Assembly (NCBI GenBank): GCA_009927065.1
Contig: RFNU01000134.1
Span: 1-22,866 of the forward strand
Direction: 5' to 3'
DNA from: a bacterium
Lineage (GTDB): Bacteria > Pseudomonadota > Gammaproteobacteria > Berkiellales > Berkiellaceae
DNA: 22,866 nt
The position numbers and the translations under genes are program-made. The notes beneath the pieces are model-generated. The model ran no database searches. It was given only the letters and a program-made list of their open reading frames with translations, and had not been told where the DNA came from. Shown one piece after another: positions 8,359 to 16,560 of the stretch. Positions within the stretch are counted from its first letter, which is position 1. The number at the start of each line of letters is the position of its first letter.

Positions 8359-9756
8359 TTACAAGACCTCTTTTTTTGATGTGTGTCTTACTAAAGCGAT
8401 GCCTTTACTGTGATCATAAAATATTTCTGTATCCTTTGCTGCAGGTATTCCTTTAGCAATCAATTTACAAATATAGTAACCACCTGCTCCGAAAACAAAG
8501 GTATACATGATAACAAACGCCAATAAAGACCATGCAACCTGTGCTCCTAAAAGCGCAGGAGTAACGGAGTGGCTGGTGCGCACAACGCCATAGACTGTAA
8601 AAGGTTGACGACCTGCTTCAGTAACAAACCATCCTGCAAGTAACGCAATAAAGCCAGAAGGTAGCATGATGATCCAGCCAATATGCAGATATTTATTATT
8701 GAAAAGATTTCCACGTAAATAAGATAAAGCGCTAGTGAGTCCCATTAAAATCATGAGAAAACCTAAACCCACCATAACACGAAAAGACCAAAAAACTAAA
8801 AAGACTGAAGGCCTATCTTCTACACGCCATTCTTTCAATCCTTTCACTTCGCCATTAAGATCATGCGTTAAAATCAAACTTGATAGTTTAGGAATAATAA
8901 GTTCAAAATGATTCATTTCTTTTTTGCTATCAGGCCAAGCAAAGACTCGTAGCCCCGCACCTTTTTCAGTGTCCCAAATACCTTCCATGGCAGCTATCTT
9001 AGCGGGCTGGTATTTTAAGGTATTAAGCCCATGCAAGTCACCAATAATCAGTTGTAAAGGCGACACAATCGCTGCCAGTAAAGTAGCCATGCCTAGCATG
9101 ATGCGCGCGTGCGGAATATATTTTTTCTTCAATAAATAAAAAGATCCAACACCACCGATAAAGAAACACGTTGTTAAATAAGCTGCCGTTAGCATATGAA
9201 TAAATCGATAAGGGAACGATGGATTAAAAATAATTTTAAGCCAATCTGTTGGATATAGCCGTCCATCAGGGAGGACTTCAAAGCCCTGAGGCGTTTGCAT
9301 CCAGCTATTAGCTGATAAAATCCAGAACGCTGAAATGATCGTTCCAAGAGCAACAATACACGTTGCTGAAAAATGCATTTTTTTACTAACACGGCCCCAA
9401 CCAAAGAGCATAATGCCGAGAAAAGAGGCTTCAAGAAAAAAGGCGGTTAAGACTTCAAAACCAAGTAAAGGACCGATGACATTACCGACCTTATCTGAGA
9501 AAAGTGACCAATTCGTTCCAAACTGGTACGACATGACAACACCAGAAACAACGCCCATACCAAAGGCAACGGCGAAAATTTTAATCCAAAATTTGTAAAG
9601 ATCTTGAAAATGATTGTTATGAGTTTTTAGCCACAATCCTTCGACAACCGCTAAAAAACTAGCAAGTCCTATTGTAAACGCTGGAAAAATAATATGAAAA
9701 CTAATGGTGAAAGCAAATTGTATACGAGCAAGTAGTAGTGGGTGGAGTTCAAACAT
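8359..9756 (-). CDS. cioA: Cytochrome bd-type (cyanide-insensitive) quinol oxidase subunit I
   Basis: The heme- and quinol-binding subunit, 465 residues from the ATG at 9756. That start is preceded by AAGGAG five bases away, and its product begins FELHPLLLARIQFAFTISFH exactly as family members do. An open frame runs 66 codons further upstream but is not coding by this evidence. His21 in SFHIIFP corresponds to a conserved heme ligand, RFIHMLTAAYLTT carries the second conserved His, and FWSFRVMVGLGF holds the conserved Met. The quinol loop is short and GWFVTEAGRQPFTVYG is typical of the Cio type. Probably the terminal oxidase used at low oxygen or under respiratory inhibitors. Confidence 0.94.
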   Translation of the reverse strand: MFELHPLLLARIQFAFTISFHIIFPAFTIGLASFLAVVEGLWLKTHNNHFQDLYKFWIKIFAVAFGMGVVSGVVMSYQFGTNWSLFSDKVGNVIGPLLGFEVLTAFFLEASFLGIMLFGWGRVSKKMHFSATCIVALGTIISAFWILSANSWMQTPQGFEVLPDGRLYPTDWLKIIFNPSFPYRFIHMLTAAYLTTCFFIGGVGSFYLLKKKYIPHARIMLGMATLLAAIVSPLQLIIGDLHGLNTLKYQPAKIAAMEGIWDTEKGAGLRVFAWPDSKKEMNHFELIIPKLSSLILTHDLNGEVKGLKEWRVEDRPSVFLVFWSFRVMVGLGFLMILMGLTSALSYLRGNLFNNKYLHIGWIIMLPSGFIALLAGWFVTEAGRQPFTVYGVVRTSHSVTPALLGAQVAWSLLAFVIMYTFVFGAGGYYICKLIAKGIPAAKDTEIFYDHSKGIALVRHTSKKEVL

Positions 9757-10079
9757 AATACTCCTTATAAAGAGAAAGATAGTTGATCTTGGCTGTTCAT
9801 GAGCAAAATAATCATAACATGATTGTAAACAAAATACGTTCGGATGTCTTAATTGAACGATCATTAATCTGGTCTCATAATCCAACAATCTTTCTCTTTT
9901 TTTGGAGTCGAGTATAATCATGCGCGTTAGAGTATGATAGGATCCATGCAACATGTTTTAGACATGCTAATATTGGTTCAACATTTTGAATGTAAAAGAA
10001 TATTAATCATTTGGCCTATTGCTTTATACCTGAATTTATCATACAGTCAATACAATCTCTATCAATACAGAAGCATTCC
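9757..10079. other. Divergent intergenic region between cioA and the GG-leader gene
   Basis: About 320 bp between divergently transcribed genes, so it should contain both promoters. A short hairpin CATGT-TTTAG-ACATG lies at about 9952-9966. No clear consensus promoter, FNR box or ArcA site could be fixed by eye. Both open frames reaching into it (the 5' extensions of cioA and of the small plus-strand gene) lack ribosome-binding sites at their far starts. Confidence 0.4.
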
Positions 10080-10382
10080 ATGAAATCATTAATATCTTTT
10101 GAGTTAAAAAAAATTTCAGGCGGTATTCCAAGACCAACTGTTGTGTATATGAACCCCGGTGAGCATTTGCATGTATCACAAGAGCAACATATTCACTATC
10201 AAGGAGAGGGCGTTTTTCTGATTAATAATCATGTTTATAACATGAGTGATCTTCCGGATGGAAAAAAAGAAATAAAAGTTCCTTTTTATATGAATGGTTG
10301 CCATTATATTCATTGGACTATTTCTTTTGAAGAGGGGAAATTAAAAGTTAGCAGTCTTGCTGAAGATAGGATTCAACCTTAA
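10080..10382 (+). CDS. Small protein with a double-glycine (bacteriocin-type) leader
   Basis: A 100-residue product from the ATG at 10080; 23 further codons are open upstream, but the leader logic favours this start. The N-terminus MKSLISFELKKISGG fits the consensus of double-glycine leaders (hydrophobic position, E-L-x-x-I-x-G-G), which are removed by peptidase domains of ABC exporters at the GG. The predicted mature part, about 85 residues, starts IPRPTVVYMNPGEH. It is His- and Tyr-rich, contains a single Cys, and looks beta-rich, not like a helical pore-forming bacteriocin. No exporter or immunity gene is nearby. Function unknown; it could be a secreted peptide or a chance leader-like N-terminus. 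Confidence 0.65.
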   Translation: MKSLISFELKKISGGIPRPTVVYMNPGEHLHVSQEQHIHYQGEGVFLINNHVYNMSDLPDGKKEIKVPFYMNGCHYIHWTISFEEGKLKVSSLAEDRIQP

Positions 10383-10514
10383 TTCTTCTTAATATCAAGA
10401 CTGTTTAGAACTATTTAAATAAGTAATGGTTAATAATATCTCTTTTCCAATTTCTTTATGTTAGCAGACCAGGTAAAATGAATTTACTTAAATAAAGAAT
10501 TTGGAAGTAATACC

Positions 10515-11597
10515 TTGAGTACCTCAAAAGAACAATCTCTCCTTGCTGCAAGAGAGCAGGCTCTACAAGCTGCTTTAACTCAAATTGATAAACAATTTGG
10601 TCGTGGTTCTATTATGAAATTAGATGGTGCTAATCAAGTTGATATAGAAGCCATTTCCACCGGATCATTAGGATTAGATATCGCCTTAGGTATTGGCGGG
10701 GTGCCTCGTGGTCGTATTATCGAGATTTATGGTCCTGAGTCTTCAGGTAAAACAACCTTAACGCTTCAGATTATTGCTCAAGCTCAAAAAAAAGGTGGTG
10801 TAGCTGTTTTTATTGACGCTGAACATGCTTTAGACCCATCTTATGCCCAAAAACTCGGTGTTAATATTGATGAATTGTTAATTTCTCAACCAGACTCCGG
10901 AGAGCAAGCCTTAGAAATAGCTGATATGCTTGTTCGTTCAAGTGCCATTGATGTTCTTATTGTTGACTCTGTCGCTGCCTTGACACCTCGTGCTGAAATT
11001 GAAGGTGATATGGGCGATCAACATGTTGGATTGCAAGCGCGTTTAATGTCTCATGCTTTACGTAAATTGACAGCTACTATTAAAAGAACAAATACATTAG
11101 TTATTTTTATTAACCAAATCCGTATGAAGATTGGTGTTATGTTTGGTAGTCCAGAAACAACAACAGGTGGTAACGCTCTTAAATTCTATGCGTCTGTTCG
11201 TTTAGATATTCGTCGTACAGGTTCTATTAAAAAAGGCGATGATGTTGTGGGTAGCGAAACAAAAGTCAAGGTTGTGAAGAACAAAGTAGCCCCTCCTTTT
11301 AAAACAGCCGAGTTTGAAATTCTTTATGGACAAGGCATCTGTCGTGCAACTGAGATTATTGATTTTGGAGCAAAACTTGGACTGATTGAAAAAGCTGGCG
11401 CTTGGTATTCTTATCAAGGTAAACGTATTGGACAAGGTAAAGAGAATGTCAAGGAATTTTTAGCACAAAACCCTTCTATTGCTGCAGAATTAGAAAAAAG
11501 TATTTTAAGTCATTATTTATCAAAAGATGCCCCATCTCTCCCTGCAAAAGAAAATTCACTTGAAGAAGAAGGTTATTTTGAAGAGCAAGAAGTCTAA
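10515..11597 (+). CDS. recA: Recombinase RecA
   Basis: Polymerises on single-stranded DNA, pairs homologous strands and activates self-cleavage of SOS-type repressors. 360 residues (E. coli 353). The Walker A motif GPESSGKT is at 73-80, and GSIMKL, VLIVDSVAAL, INQIRMKIG and the C-terminal acidic tail are all present. The start is a TTG at 10515 with GGAAG about eight bases upstream. No CTG-N10-CAG LexA box is visible in the 130 bp before the gene, so SOS control is not evident. recX, usual next to recA, is missing; a 31-codon ORF overlaps the recA stop and leads into alaS. Confidence 0.97.
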   Translation: MSTSKEQSLLAAREQALQAALTQIDKQFGRGSIMKLDGANQVDIEAISTGSLGLDIALGIGGVPRGRIIEIYGPESSGKTTLTLQIIAQAQKKGGVAVFIDAEHALDPSYAQKLGVNIDELLISQPDSGEQALEIADMLVRSSAIDVLIVDSVAALTPRAEIEGDMGDQHVGLQARLMSHALRKLTATIKRTNTLVIFINQIRMKIGVMFGSPETTTGGNALKFYASVRLDIRRTGSIKKGDDVVGSETKVKVVKNKVAPPFKTAEFEILYGQGICRATEIIDFGAKLGLIEKAGAWYSYQGKRIGQGKENVKEFLAQNPSIAAELEKSILSHYLSKDAPSLPAKENSLEEEGYFEEQEV

Positions 11598-11692
11598 TGA
11601 AACGCCTAAGAAAACCGTACAATCAGGAAGATAACAGTGAGTTGCTAAGAAAGTCACACAATCAGGAAGATAATAGTAAGGTGTTTATATGA
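11597..11692 (+). CDS. 31-residue repeat mini-ORF coupling recA and alaS
   Basis: The ATG overlaps the recA stop (TAATG), and the TGA overlaps the alaS start (ATGA), an arrangement typical of translational coupling at both ends. The product is two 13-residue repeats, LRKPYNQEDNSEL and LRKSHNQEDNSKV, flanked by MKR and FI. The DNA repeat has a 39-bp period (from 11606 and 11645), and several differences between copies fall at third codon positions (AAC/AAT). The place is where recX would normally lie. It may be a genuine small peptide, a coupling device without a functional product, or a tandem duplication that happens to be open. Product function unknown. Confidence 0.5.
   Translation: MKRLRKPYNQEDNSELLRKSHNQEDNSKVFI
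11606..11680 (+). repeat. 39-bp imperfect tandem repeat
   Basis: Two copies share CTAAGAAA and ACAATCAGGAAGATAA with a period of exactly 39 bp, that is 13 codons. Both carry an AGGAAG purine run. The repeat fills nearly all of the recA-alaS spacer. Confidence 0.8.
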
Positions 11693-14256
11693 GTTATAAT
11701 GATATTAGACGCAGTTTTATAGAGTATTTCCAACGCAATCAGCATGTTATAAAGCCCTCTTCATCCTTGGTGCCGGCTGAAGATCCAACATTGTTATTTG
11801 CTAACGCAGGCATGAATCAATTTAAAGATATTTTCTTAGGAATTGAACAGGCAGAGAGTCCATCGGTTGTTACAGTGCAACGCTGTGTTCGTGCTGGTGG
11901 TAAGCATAATGATCTAGAGAATGTTGGCTATACAGCTCGTCACCATACTTTTTTTGAAATGCTAGGAAATTTCAGTTTTGGGAGTTATTTTAAGCGAGAG
12001 GCCATTTCTTTAGCTTTTAATTTTATTACCAAAGAAGTCAATATTCCCGTAGATCGTCTTTGGGTGACTGTGCATTATAGTGATGATGAGGCTTATGATA
12101 TTTGGCATCATGAAATGAATATGCCTTGTGATCGTATTGTTCGTTGCAGTGATAAAGATAATTTTTGGGCTATGGGTGATGTTGGTCCTTGTGGCCCTTG
12201 CAGTGAAATTTTTTATGATCATGGCCCTAGTGTTGCTGGAGGTCCCCCCGGATCAGATAATGCTGATGGTGATCGCTTCATGGAGATTTGGAATTTGGTT
12301 TTCATGCAATATCACCGTCAGGCAGATGGTCAGCAAATTATCTTACCTAAACCTTGTGTTGACACGGGAATGGGTTTAGAACGTTTAGCTTGTGTGCTGG
12401 AAGGAGTGATATCGAATTTCGACACATCATTATTTAAGAGTTTAAAAAAAGATTTAATGAATTCAGTTTCAAATGGTCAAACAGATGATGCTTCCTTAAA
12501 TGTTTTAGCCGATCATTTGCGTTCAAGTGCTTTTATTATTGCTGATGGGATTACACCATCTGCGGAGGGACGAGGCTATGTGTTGCGTCGATTAATCCGT
12601 AGAGCGCTCAGGCATGGATATAAAATGGGCATTAAAAAACCATTTTTACATAAGCATGTCCATCATTTAATCAATCTGATGCAAGATGCTTATCCCTACC
12701 TCAAAGCACAACAAAAACTTTGTGAAAAAGTCCTTCTTCAGGAACAAGAGTTATTTTTTGAAACGCTACAAAGCGGTATGAAATATTTTGCACAATCTTT
12801 AGATCAAACAAAAGACTCTATTACTGGTGAAACTCTTTTCAAGCTTTATGATACCTATGGATTTCCTATAGATATTGCTTTAGATGAAGCTAAAGAACGT
12901 GGTTTGCGTTGTGATACTGAAGCTTTTGAAGCTCTTATGGAAGAACGTAAAGTACAATCCCGTCAGTCTCAACAACATGCCTTACAAGCAGATATAACAC
13001 AGTTACCGATTGAACCCAGTGAGTTTTTAAGAAGCACATTAGAAACTCAAGCAAAAATTACAGCGATTTTGCCAGTGGCTGGTGCTCCGCATTTAAGCTG
13101 GGTTTGTTTAAATCACACTCCGTTTTATGCAGAATCTGGAGGACAAGTGGGTGATACTGGTTTGCTAAAAACTGCTACCACGTTACTTAATGTTCTAGAC
13201 ACGCAAAAAATCTATCATCAGATTGCTATGCTTGTTGAATGTGAGCAATCACAGCTTAAAGTGGGTGAAGAAGTTGAAGCTAAAGTTGACGCCGCTCGTC
13301 GTATAGCAATAGAGCGGCATCATACAGCAACACATTTGTTGCATGCAGCCTTACGTGAGCTTTTAGGATCGAGTGTTCAACAAAAAGGCTCACTTGTTAC
13401 TCCAGAGCGGTTAAGATTTGATTTTGCCTTTGAACGCGCTTTAACGGAAGACGAGATCACGGCTCTTGAAACATATTGTCAACAGCATATCCAGAGTAAT
13501 AGATTTGTATCCACGGCTATCTTGACAAAGGAACAAGCTTTGCAAGAAGGGGCTTTAGCATTCTTTGAAGACAAGTATGGCCAAACTGTCCGTGTTCTTA
13601 CGATTGGAGATGGTTTTTCTAAAGAATTATGTGGTGGAACACATATTGAGTCTTTGGGTGAACTGATGGCCATGGTTATTATTGTTGAAGAATCTGTTGC
13701 AGCAGGTATTCGACGCATACAAGCATTAGCAGGACAAGCAGCTTTGGATTACTTAAAGCACCAACGAAGCACTTCATTGCGTCTTGCAGAGATCTTGAAT
13801 GTCAAAACCCCTGAGCTTGTAAGCTCTGTGTTGAAACTACAAGAGACAATAAAAACACAGCAAATGATGTTGCAAAAGCTTGCTCAAAAAAATTTGACAT
13901 TAACGTTAGCGCAAACTCCCTTAATAAAAATTAAAGACTATGATTTTCTTGTACAGGAGATCGATAGTTCTCATGCTGATTTATTAAAAACCGCTGCGGA
14001 TATCGTAAGATCTCGTTCTACAGATATTGTTGGACTTTTAATCTGCCTTAATAATGAAAAATTATCCGTCATCTTGACTGCCTCACCAGGATTAGCTGAC
14101 AAAGTAAAACTGAAAAACATCTTCGATCAGATTAAAGGGGAATTTGATTTAAAAGGCGGTGGACGACCCGATATGATTCAAGCTGGAAGCACTACGGGAT
14201 CTTCTGCTAAACTCAAGAAATTAATTCAGCAAGTGACTGCTTTATTGATGGCCTAG
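11689..14256 (+). CDS. alaS: Alanyl-tRNA synthetase
   Basis: A class II synthetase that charges tRNA-Ala and edits mischarged Ser/Gly. 855 residues (E. coli 876). The N-terminal catalytic domain has PSSSLVPAEDPTLLFANAGM and the class II motif 2 region VQRCVRAGGKHNDLENVG. The editing domain carries zinc-type ligands in HHTATHLLH (H545, H549) and in CGGTH (C648, H652). The C-terminal oligomerisation domain ends with GGRPDMIQAGS-type sequence. The ATG is preceded by AAGGTG about seven bases away and overlaps the mini-ORF stop. A hairpin at the stop codon probably ends transcription facing the convergent protease gene. Confidence 0.97.
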   Translation: MSYNDIRRSFIEYFQRNQHVIKPSSSLVPAEDPTLLFANAGMNQFKDIFLGIEQAESPSVVTVQRCVRAGGKHNDLENVGYTARHHTFFEMLGNFSFGSYFKREAISLAFNFITKEVNIPVDRLWVTVHYSDDEAYDIWHHEMNMPCDRIVRCSDKDNFWAMGDVGPCGPCSEIFYDHGPSVAGGPPGSDNADGDRFMEIWNLVFMQYHRQADGQQIILPKPCVDTGMGLERLACVLEGVISNFDTSLFKSLKKDLMNSVSNGQTDDASLNVLADHLRSSAFIIADGITPSAEGRGYVLRRLIRRALRHGYKMGIKKPFLHKHVHHLINLMQDAYPYLKAQQKLCEKVLLQEQELFFETLQSGMKYFAQSLDQTKDSITGETLFKLYDTYGFPIDIALDEAKERGLRCDTEAFEALMEERKVQSRQSQQHALQADITQLPIEPSEFLRSTLETQAKITAILPVAGAPHLSWVCLNHTPFYAESGGQVGDTGLLKTATTLLNVLDTQKIYHQIAMLVECEQSQLKVGEEVEAKVDAARRIAIERHHTATHLLHAALRELLGSSVQQKGSLVTPERLRFDFAFERALTEDEITALETYCQQHIQSNRFVSTAILTKEQALQEGALAFFEDKYGQTVRVLTIGDGFSKELCGGTHIESLGELMAMVIIVEESVAAGIRRIQALAGQAALDYLKHQRSTSLRLAEILNVKTPELVSSVLKLQETIKTQQMMLQKLAQKNLTLTLAQTPLIKIKDYDFLVQEIDSSHADLLKTAADIVRSRSTDIVGLLICLNNEKLSVILTASPGLADKVKLKNIFDQIKGEFDLKGGGRPDMIQAGSTTGSSAKLKKLIQQVTALLMA

Positions 14257-14273
14257 CTTTTTGAAGCTAAGCC
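14250..14273. terminator. Hairpin between convergent alaS and the M48 protease gene
   Basis: GGC-c-TAGCTT-TTTG-AAGCTA-a-GCC forms a nine-pair stem with one mismatch, located at the end of alaS and 22 bp before the end of the convergent gene. It has only weak T-runs on either side, so termination strength is uncertain. It could serve both strands. Confidence 0.45.
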
Positions 14274-14294
14274 GTATTTGTCATGTGCTTAGTT

Positions 14295-15647
14295 TCATAA
14301 TGATCGTAATCGTCTATTGACACTAATCATTAACTCAGCGTCATTTTTGATCGCCTGAGCATAAATGGAATGTTGATTAACTGAGGGATGTTTGAGTTGA
14401 CTTAAGGCTTCATCATACGCTCCACATTCTAGAAAATATTTAGCTTGTGTAATGTGATAAAGATCATGCATATTCTGACTCACATAACATTCAGCTAAGT
14501 ATTTCAGCATTTCATAGTTGACGTTATGTGTTAATAATGAACCTTGATACTTTCTAATAAACTCTTTTTGTGAGAGCTGATGACTATCTATGGTTGCTAC
14601 AGCGGACTGAACGATCGGTAATCTCGCCCAGTAATGATCATGTTCTTCTTGCTTTTGATTAAACTCACCGGCTTCTTTCCATTGTTCTGCATAGAGTAAT
14701 TGTTCTAGTCTATCTAAACGCAACATAACGGAGTGAGGGTAAGTTTTAAGCAATCCACTGATATCTTTATCAGCTATACCAGCCCGATATGTCTCAATTA
14801 ACGTTGCGTAGTTATCATGAGTGGAAGGTATTTTCTCATAAGGTTGATATAATCGGCTCAGGAGTAAGGTGTAATCAAGCTGAGCCCTATCAATAGCTAA
14901 GACAAATTGAGGATGAGTTTGTAGAGCATTTTTGACTCGAGCGATTCTATCACTGGTAAGGGGGTGCGTAGCATAATAGCTAAAATGATCGGGGATCATT
15001 GAGTTTCCTTGGTAACGCCCTAATGACTCAAAAGCACTGATCAGTTTGCTTCCATCAAATCCTGCATTTCTCATAAGCTCAAGAGCACCGGCATCTGCTT
15101 CATACTCCATTTGTTGTGAGAAAAGTTGTTGTTGAATGAAGGTTTGATCTACAGCCATAGCATAAAATAATTCTCCAATGCCAGGTAATAAAAGAACCAT
15201 AGGGAATGTTGCTAAGAGAAGCATTTTTTGATTATTACTATCACTTCTAGACTCAACAGTTCGGCGTGTATGGTGTTCTTTTGTATGTGTTAACTCATGG
15301 CATAAAACGCCCATGATTTCTGAGACGTCTGTTAATTGTTTTATAATCCCTGTATAAATAAAGACAAAAGATCCTGATGTCGCAAAAGCATTAACAGTAT
15401 TGGAGTCAATAATTCTTAATGTTAAAGGATGATCTAAATGAACATCACTGAGATCGCAAATTCTATTGAGTTCGTATAAAAAATAATTTTCAAATTCAAT
15501 CAGTGAAAATTTCTGCGGGCCTTCCATGCGGTAAATATACTCACCAAGAGCTTTCTCTTCGAGTTGAGATAAGCTTTTTGACCAAGCAGTCGTTGAGCTT
15601 AACACAAGCGATGAAATTAATATTTTTTTTATAAAATGTCCAAGCAT
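14295..15647 (-). CDS. bepA: BepA-like periplasmic M48 metalloprotease
   Basis: 450 residues with a cleavable signal peptide (hydrophobic 8-22, ending TAWS), so it is periplasmic. The zinc-protease motif HELTH is at 117-121, and the third ligand is the Glu of EYEADAGA (E181). A hydrophobic segment around 142-160 and a conserved YYATHPLTSDRIARV stretch follow, as in M48 proteases of the BepA/YfgC group. The C-terminal 200 residues look like TPR-type helical repeats. In E. coli BepA degrades or matures stalled outer-membrane proteins such as LptD. GAGGT six bases before the ATG at 15647 supports the start. The gene converges with alaS. Confidence 0.8.
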   Translation of the reverse strand: MLGHFIKKILISSLVLSSTTAWSKSLSQLEEKALGEYIYRMEGPQKFSLIEFENYFLYELNRICDLSDVHLDHPLTLRIIDSNTVNAFATSGSFVFIYTGIIKQLTDVSEIMGVLCHELTHTKEHHTRRTVESRSDSNNQKMLLLATFPMVLLLPGIGELFYAMAVDQTFIQQQLFSQQMEYEADAGALELMRNAGFDGSKLISAFESLGRYQGNSMIPDHFSYYATHPLTSDRIARVKNALQTHPQFVLAIDRAQLDYTLLLSRLYQPYEKIPSTHDNYATLIETYRAGIADKDISGLLKTYPHSVMLRLDRLEQLLYAEQWKEAGEFNQKQEEHDHYWARLPIVQSAVATIDSHQLSQKEFIRKYQGSLLTHNVNYEMLKYLAECYVSQNMHDLYHITQAKYFLECGAYDEALSQLKHPSVNQHSIYAQAIKNDAELMISVNRRLRSL

Positions 15648-15904
15648 AATCTACCTCGGTAAATATAGACAAAGTGTATTAATACTTACGGTATATATTT
15701 ATTTTTATAGTGTTAACAGTATAGTGCTATTACAGTTCAGAGTCGATTGATGCTCTATGCTTTAGGTCTGGCCACTATGGATCGGTACTATGGATAAGCG
15801 CAATTTTAAGCATGATTTATTTTTCTATGGCGACAATATGATTCTACTAGTCATTTTGTCGAAAAATTCTTTTAACTCATTAAAAAAAATATGTTAGTAA
15901 ATGA
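15648..15904. other. AT-rich spacer upstream of the protease gene
   Basis: About 250 bp with no gene. It includes the upstream region of the M48 protease and a nine-base direct repeat ACTATGGAT at about 15773 and 15787. Nothing further could be recognised. It borders the right-end hairpin of the TnpB-type element. Confidence 0.4.
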
Positions 15905-15916
15905 AGAACAATCTCG

Positions 15917-15949
15917 TGAACTACCCGCTCATTCATGGGCGGGTAGTTC
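15917..15949 (-). repeat. Right-end hairpin of an IS200/IS605-type element
   Basis: A perfect 11-bp inverted repeat GAACTACCCGC / GCGGGTAGTTC encloses a ten-base loop that includes TCATTCATGG. Hairpins of this form, with CATTCAT or ATGAATG loops over a GC-rich stem, are typical of the right ends of IS200/IS605-type elements, just beyond tnpB. There they also form the 3' part of the guide (omega) RNA. It lies directly after the truncated tnpB reading frame. Confidence 0.7.
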
Positions 15950-16560
15950 GCTCATCTTGCTTGCGAGCAAAGATTTTTTGCTCAACATGCAATATTTTGA
16001 GTGAATTTTTTAGAAATCGTTGATTATTAATCTTATGGCCATCGCTATCAATCAAGAAATGATTCAAACCCAAATCAATGCCTAAGGTGTTTTCTGGTGT
16101 CATCTCTTAAACAATTGGTGCAACACAGTGCTGTGTTTTATCAACGAGCACACTAGCATCATCATGGCCGCAAGGTGTTGCGCTGACTGTCACTGTCTTG
16201 ATTAGAGCTTCAACGGTGCGATGAACCGTTGTTTTGATCTCTTTGAGTGTTGGTAAATCGAGATATTTTTTTAAAATCAACAGTAACATCCTGCGGGTAT
16301 TGAAAAGGTTGTTGAGGATTCCTCTTTCTTTTGAACTTCGGATAGCCTCGTTTGTGAATGCAAGAATGCTGCTAGTAAGGACTGACTGTTGACTTCATTG
16401 AGCCAAACACACGCTGGATTTTTTTAGCCACAAGGTTTCGTTGTAGTTCCGAAGATTGATTTATACGCCAAAATCGATTTGGTCAAAGCTCATGCTCATA
16501 ATGGTGAATTCCGCGAGTTTTGTTAAACTGGAGATACTGAGGTGAAGAATATAAACTTTA
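15948..16560 (-). pseudogene. Degenerate, internally deleted TnpB (IS200/IS605 group)
   Basis: The minus strand carries pieces of a TnpB RNA-guided nuclease/transposon protein in several frames. In order they are an N-terminal part near 16480-16560, a stretch ending GYPKFKRKRNPQQPFQYPQD (the usual YPKFKxK-FxYPQ motif), a shifted segment of 60 codons, and the RuvC-I region with TLGIDLGLNHFLIDSDGHKI followed by NNQRFLKNSLKILHVEQKIF. At least two frame changes and stops are present. After ARKQDE the frame runs straight into the right-end hairpin, so RuvC-II, the zinc finger and RuvC-III are missing. The protein cannot be active. No TnpA (Y1) gene is present. Confidence 0.85.

Noticed and set aside
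9757..9954. 66-codon N-terminal extension of cioA
   Set aside because: The family starts at the Met at 9756, which has a strong AAGGAG at the right distance. The extension has no family likeness and no ribosome-binding site.
10400..10425. LexA (SOS) box upstream of recA beginning CTGTTTAG
   Set aside because: Only the left half CTGT is present; the matching ACAG half at the required spacing is absent.
11598..11688. Remnant of recX
   Set aside because: The 31 residues are two internal repeats with no RecX-like motif, so descent from recX is not supported.
16107..16289. Stand-alone 60-residue minus-strand ORF
   Set aside because: It is one frame-shifted piece of the degenerate TnpB and not a separate gene.
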